Source: Nitrospiraceae bacterium
Lineage (GTDB): Bacteria > Nitrospirota > Nitrospiria > Nitrospirales > Nitrospiraceae
Reading direction: 5' to 3'
Assembly: GCA_005800255.1 (NCBI GenBank)
Contig: SYGW01000036.1
Span: 1 to 7,101, forward strand
Length of the DNA stretch: 7,101 nt
In this document: piece by piece, positions 6,867 through 7,101 of the stretch
Numbering within the stretch: position 1 is the stretch's first letter
How the letters are laid out: each line of letters opens with the position of its first letter
Program-made: the position numbers and the translations under genes
The notes under the pieces: model-generated
Databases searched by the model: none
What the model was told of the DNA's origin: nothing
What the model saw: the letters and a program-made list of their open reading frames with translations, nothing else

Positions 6867-7101
6867 ATGACGAGACACATCAATCAGCAAATGGCAGACC
6901 TGGCCCATTCGGAAATTCGGGCCATGACCCAGGCCTGCGTGAAGGCGAAGGGCCTCAACATGGCGCAGGGAGTCTGCGACACGCCGGTTCCTCCGATCGT
7001 GCTGCGAGCCGCGGAACAGGCGATGGAGCAGGGGAAGAACGTCTATTCGCGATTCGACGGATTGCTCGAACTGCGGCAGGCGCTGGCGATGAAGTTGCTG
7101 C
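6867..7101 (+). CDS. Class I/II PLP-dependent aminotransferase, N-terminal part
   Basis: The first 78 codons are present and the gene runs off the window. The protein begins MTRHINQQMADLAHSEIRAM and continues with TQACVKAKGLNMAQGVCDTPVP, PIVLRAAEQAMEQG and NVYSRFDGLLELRQALAMKL. This is the standard N-terminus of fold-type I aminotransferases: the substrate-entry helix, the NMAQGVCDTPVP strand (corresponding to the usual LGQGxPDFxxP), and the YSRFDGLLELRQALA block (usually YxxxxGxxxLRxAxA). Such enzymes move amino groups between amino acids and 2-oxo acids in the cytosol using pyridoxal phosphate. The catalytic lysine lies beyond the window, and the substrate cannot be told from this fragment. 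The ATG at 6867 has a good Shine-Dalgarno GGAGGG (6853-6858). It is separated from the previous gene by the palindromic repeat and a 110-bp leader, so it is probably an independent unit. Confidence 0.9.
   Translation, partial: MTRHINQQMADLAHSEIRAMTQACVKAKGLNMAQGVCDTPVPPIVLRAAEQAMEQGKNVYSRFDGLLELRQALAMKLL

Overview
The window is a gene-dense, GC-rich bacterial chromosome segment with no phage, plasmid, CRISPR or insertion-sequence genes. A Nitrospira-like organism (phylum Nitrospirota) is my best guess. This rests on the gene set and on an intergenic inverted-repeat element at 6633-6756 whose ends (CAGGATGCTCAAAAA and its complement) match, from memory, an interspersed palindrome common in Nitrospira genomes. 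No database search was possible, so the assignment is tentative.

Left part (1-1953, plus strand): the 3' end of an ettA-type ABC-F gene, then an RmlD/SDR-type NAD(P)-dependent reductase and a DUF1295 membrane protein that overlap by 22 bp. The ettA reading frame carries an in-frame UGA at 66-68, exactly where EttA proteins have a cysteine. The frame stays clearly EttA-like for 62 codons after it. This is the most notable observation in the window: recent nonsense mutation, sequencing error, or recoding (selenocysteine or readthrough).

Middle (1937-2582, minus strand): a two-gene unit encoding a small HTH plus zinc-ribbon regulator (COG3357-like) and, through an ATGA stop/start overlap, a 74-residue lipoprotein with a TPR-like tail. 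It converges on the DUF1295 gene with a 17-bp tail overlap. It diverges from the next operon across an 89-bp gap that holds a perfect 13-bp dyad next to the regulator's start codon.

Right-middle (2583-6022, plus strand): tldD and tldE (pmbA), coupled by an ATGA overlap and encoding the two subunits of a TldD/TldE-type metalloprotease, followed 21 bp later by an exported MsrA (methionine sulfoxide reductase) with a TTG start. The three probably form one transcription unit.

Right end (6122-7101): a TIGR00725/LOG-like Rossmann protein, the palindromic repeat starting 1 bp after its stop codon, a leader with a nested stem-loop, and the 5' part of a class I/II PLP-dependent aminotransferase that runs off the window.

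Most of this is ordinary housekeeping and accessory content. The points deserving follow-up are the ettA UGA, the palindromic repeat, and the possible control of the regulator/lipoprotein and tldDE units from their shared gap.
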